Of a DNA stretch of 5,948 bases, positions 4,435 to 5,948 are shown piece by piece (position 1 is the stretch's first letter; each line of letters begins with the position of its first letter). The stretch is from positions 1-5,948 of the forward strand of contig PWKX01000031.1 in the NCBI GenBank assembly GCA_003559585.1, read 5' to 3'. The position numbers and the translations under genes were made by a program. Origin of the DNA: Mollicutes bacterium. Its GTDB lineage: Bacteria > Bacillota_I > Bacilli_A > Izemoplasmatales > Izemoplasmataceae. Under the pieces are notes generated by a model. It had not been told where the DNA came from, did not search any database, and was given only the letters and a program-made list of their open reading frames with translations.

Positions 4435-5948
4435 TTAATCTGCTAAATCATCTATGTGTTGAAATGGTGCGACAACCTCGTAGTAAGATACATCATTTGA
4501 CCGTTGCAGTTGTAAAAGTGACATGGTTTGTGTCCCTAAGCGTTTACCGTTTGAAAAATCAACCGGACTTCCAAGGGCATAGTCGAATATCTCAGCTTCC
4601 ATGTTGTCAATGAATGCTTCCCAGGTGATAATGTCCTCATCGTTAAAACGACTCATCGCTTCAACAAAAGTCATGGCCGCAATCCACCCCTTCATGGCAA
4701 CCATATCGTTTAGATAAGCTTCATCAATTTCTGCTTGGAACAATAGATAAGCCTCATTATCATTGCCACCCGTTTCATCAAACCAGTTAATCCAAGAAGT
4801 GGTATAAACATCAAATTGTTCTAAAACATCGTAAACACTATCTATAAAAGATGAATAGATATTAGTAGATGCGGTTAACACTGGTTGCTGATTGCCGTGT
4901 GCTAATAATGCTAATAAAGCGCTTTGTGCTGATAATGGGTTCATCCCTAAGATGATGATATCAACATCAGCTTCAATCATGCTTAAGGCTTCTTCTAAGT
5001 AATCCTCATCATATTCAGCTGATACAGAAACGATTTCAATATCATGTTTAGCTGCCTCAGCCTCTACGCCAGCTTTCATTTCAACCCCAATATTATTATA
5101 ACTATATATAAAACCGATTTTTGTTGCTTCAAAGTATGTATGAGCACGCGCGACCATCATGCGACCTTCAAGGTCATAGGTTGGTTGAAATGGAAAACTT
5201 GCTCGTTCGCCATCTCTAGCGTTTTCATTTGAAACATAGGACGTACTCGTATCGTAGTATATGCGTGGTATACTCAAATAATTAAGTTCATCTTCCGCAA
5301 AAACGCTTGACGGTCCAAATGGACCAACCAGCGCGAAAACTTCATGTTCTTCAATTAAACGGTATGCTGCCCTTAAATTTTCATTACCATCAAAAATATC
5401 ACCATTTTCATGAATTAACTCAATATGACGGCCACATACACCTCCGTTGCGGTTAATCATGTCGAAGTATGCTTCCATACCAGCCACAAACGGTTGTCCG
5501 ATATAACCAAGGAAACCCTCTGTAACAGTGGTGTTACCAACATAGATGGTATCATCTGTAATCCCTTGTGCCCATTTAATCTCTTCATGGTAAACAGCTT
5601 TTAAGTTTAAAGATTTTTCTGCGATAAACGTGTGGGTTATATTGGTGGTAAATGTTTCACTAGTATCAATGTTTAACCAGTGGGTAAAGGTGTAATCCTC
5701 TACATGATTTGTCACAATCTCAACTTCGCTGTCGATCAAAACAGTGGATTCTGGTTGAACCAAAGGTTGAGCGGTTTCTAAGTTTGAGCTAACGGTGATG
5801 GTGATCATCTCATCTGGTTCTTCTTGTGTGTTCTCATCTGGTTCTTCTTGTGTGTTCTCATCTGGTTCAGGTTGATCACTTGAGGTGTTGTCAGTTTGAC
5901 ACGCGGTTAAAGTCATGATTAATAAAAAAACGGTGATACCAACAATGA
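4435..5948 (-). CDS. ABC transporter substrate-binding lipoprotein, LivK/Peripla_BP_6 type, with InlB-like domain (5' end beyond window)
   Basis: Extracellular ligand-binding lipoprotein of a HAAT-type ABC importer. The frame remains open past the internal Met at 5916 to the right edge, reading IVGITVFLLIMTLTACQ: the hydrophobic part of a type II signal peptide with an LTAC lipobox, lipidated at the Cys encoded at 5901-5899. The true start is outside the window. Counting from the Met at 5916: residues 16-36 are an acidic linker with PDENTQEE repeated; about 37-112 look like an InlB B-repeat-type beta domain (DYTFTHW, then NITHTFIAEKSLNLKAVY); about 117-485 are the two-lobed binding domain (DTIYVGNTT, INRNGGVCGRHIEL, FALVGPFGPSS, IGFIYSYNNIGVEMK). 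About 370 residues is normal for that domain; the inserted beta domain is not. It is convergent with the TetR-family gene and so belongs to a different transcript from livH. Ligand unknown: branched-chain amino acids, or an acid feeding the neighbouring acyl-CoA enzymes. Confidence 0.9.
   Translation of the reverse strand, partial: IVGITVFLLIMTLTACQTDNTSSDQPEPDENTQEEPDENTQEEPDEMITITVSSNLETAQPLVQPESTVLIDSEVEIVTNHVEDYTFTHWLNIDTSETFTTNITHTFIAEKSLNLKAVYHEEIKWAQGITDDTIYVGNTTVTEGFLGYIGQPFVAGMEAYFDMINRNGGVCGRHIELIHENGDIFDGNENLRAAYRLIEEHEVFALVGPFGPSSVFAEDELNYLSIPRIYYDTSTSYVSNENARDGERASFPFQPTYDLEGRMMVARAHTYFEATKIGFIYSYNNIGVEMKAGVEAEAAKHDIEIVSVSAEYDEDYLEEALSMIEADVDIIILGMNPLSAQSALLALLAHGNQQPVLTASTNIYSSFIDSVYDVLEQFDVYTTSWINWFDETGGNDNEAYLLFQAEIDEAYLNDMVAMKGWIAAMTFVEAMSRFNDEDIITWEAFIDNMEAEIFDYALGSPVDFSNGKRLGTQTMSLLQLQRSNDVSYYEVVAPFQHIDDLAD
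5811..5868 (-). repeat. 24-bp in-frame tandem repeat (2.4 copies) in the lipoprotein linker
   Basis: Two identical 24-bp units (5811-5834 and 5835-5858) followed by the first 10 bp of a third (5859-5868). Each full unit encodes PDENTQEE on the minus strand. Being a multiple of three, copy-number change would lengthen or shorten the acidic tether between the lipidated cysteine and the folded domains without breaking the frame. Confidence 0.93.

Noticed and set aside
1..5948. CRISPR array, tRNA or rRNA genes, insertion sequence ends, phage or toxin-antitoxin genes
   Set aside because: None seen on either strand: the only tandem repeat is within the lipoprotein linker, and the regular repeats at 3486-3537 are short operators without spacer diversity.

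Overview
The window looks like part of a Bacillota-type (low to moderate GC, monoderm) bacterial chromosome. The evidence is strong AGGAGG-type Shine-Dalgarno sites, a perfect sigma-A-type promoter, a lipobox-type substrate-binding lipoprotein, and GC content around 40% by eye. TGA is used as a stop (ketoacyl-synthase-like gene), so the standard bacterial code applies and UGA-Trp mollicutes are excluded. The InlB-like beta domain in the lipoprotein would fit Acholeplasma/Izemoplasma-like lineages as well as ordinary Firmicutes. That placement is a guess, not a result.

Layout. Positions 1-3417 hold a tightly packed minus-strand operon read right to left: an acetoacetyl-CoA-type thiolase (3417-2203), a FabG/PhaB-type short-chain dehydrogenase (2200-1481), a ketoacyl-synthase-III-like enzyme (1462-431), and the N-terminal 144 codons of a LivH-type ABC permease (434 to the left edge). 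Gaps are 2 nt, 18 nt and a 4-nt ATGA overlap. Positions 3418-3633 are a divergent control region. It contains a TTGACA-17-TATAAT promoter firing into the thiolase operon and three 14-bp palindromes spaced exactly 19 bp apart across its start site. On the other strand it contains a TATAAT box for a TetR-family regulator (3634-4236). A bidirectional hairpin terminator at 4263-4290 separates this regulator from a convergent minus-strand lipoprotein (4435 to the right edge). That protein is an ABC substrate-binding protein of the LivK/Peripla_BP_6 type, with an acidic repeat linker and an InlB-like domain ahead of its ligand-binding domain.

How it may work together (inference). A FadR-like TetR repressor probably senses an acyl-CoA or related ligand and controls the operon from the palindrome array. 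The operon makes or breaks C-C bonds of acyl-CoA thioesters (thiolase, KAS-III-like) and interconverts 3-keto and 3-hydroxy groups (SDR). It is translationally coupled to a Liv-type importer, so the transporter may bring in a carboxylic acid or branched-chain substrate for this pathway rather than ordinary amino acids. The most notable points are the regularly phased operator array, the Cys-His-His arrangement in the KAS-III-like enzyme, and the unusual domain architecture of the binding lipoprotein.
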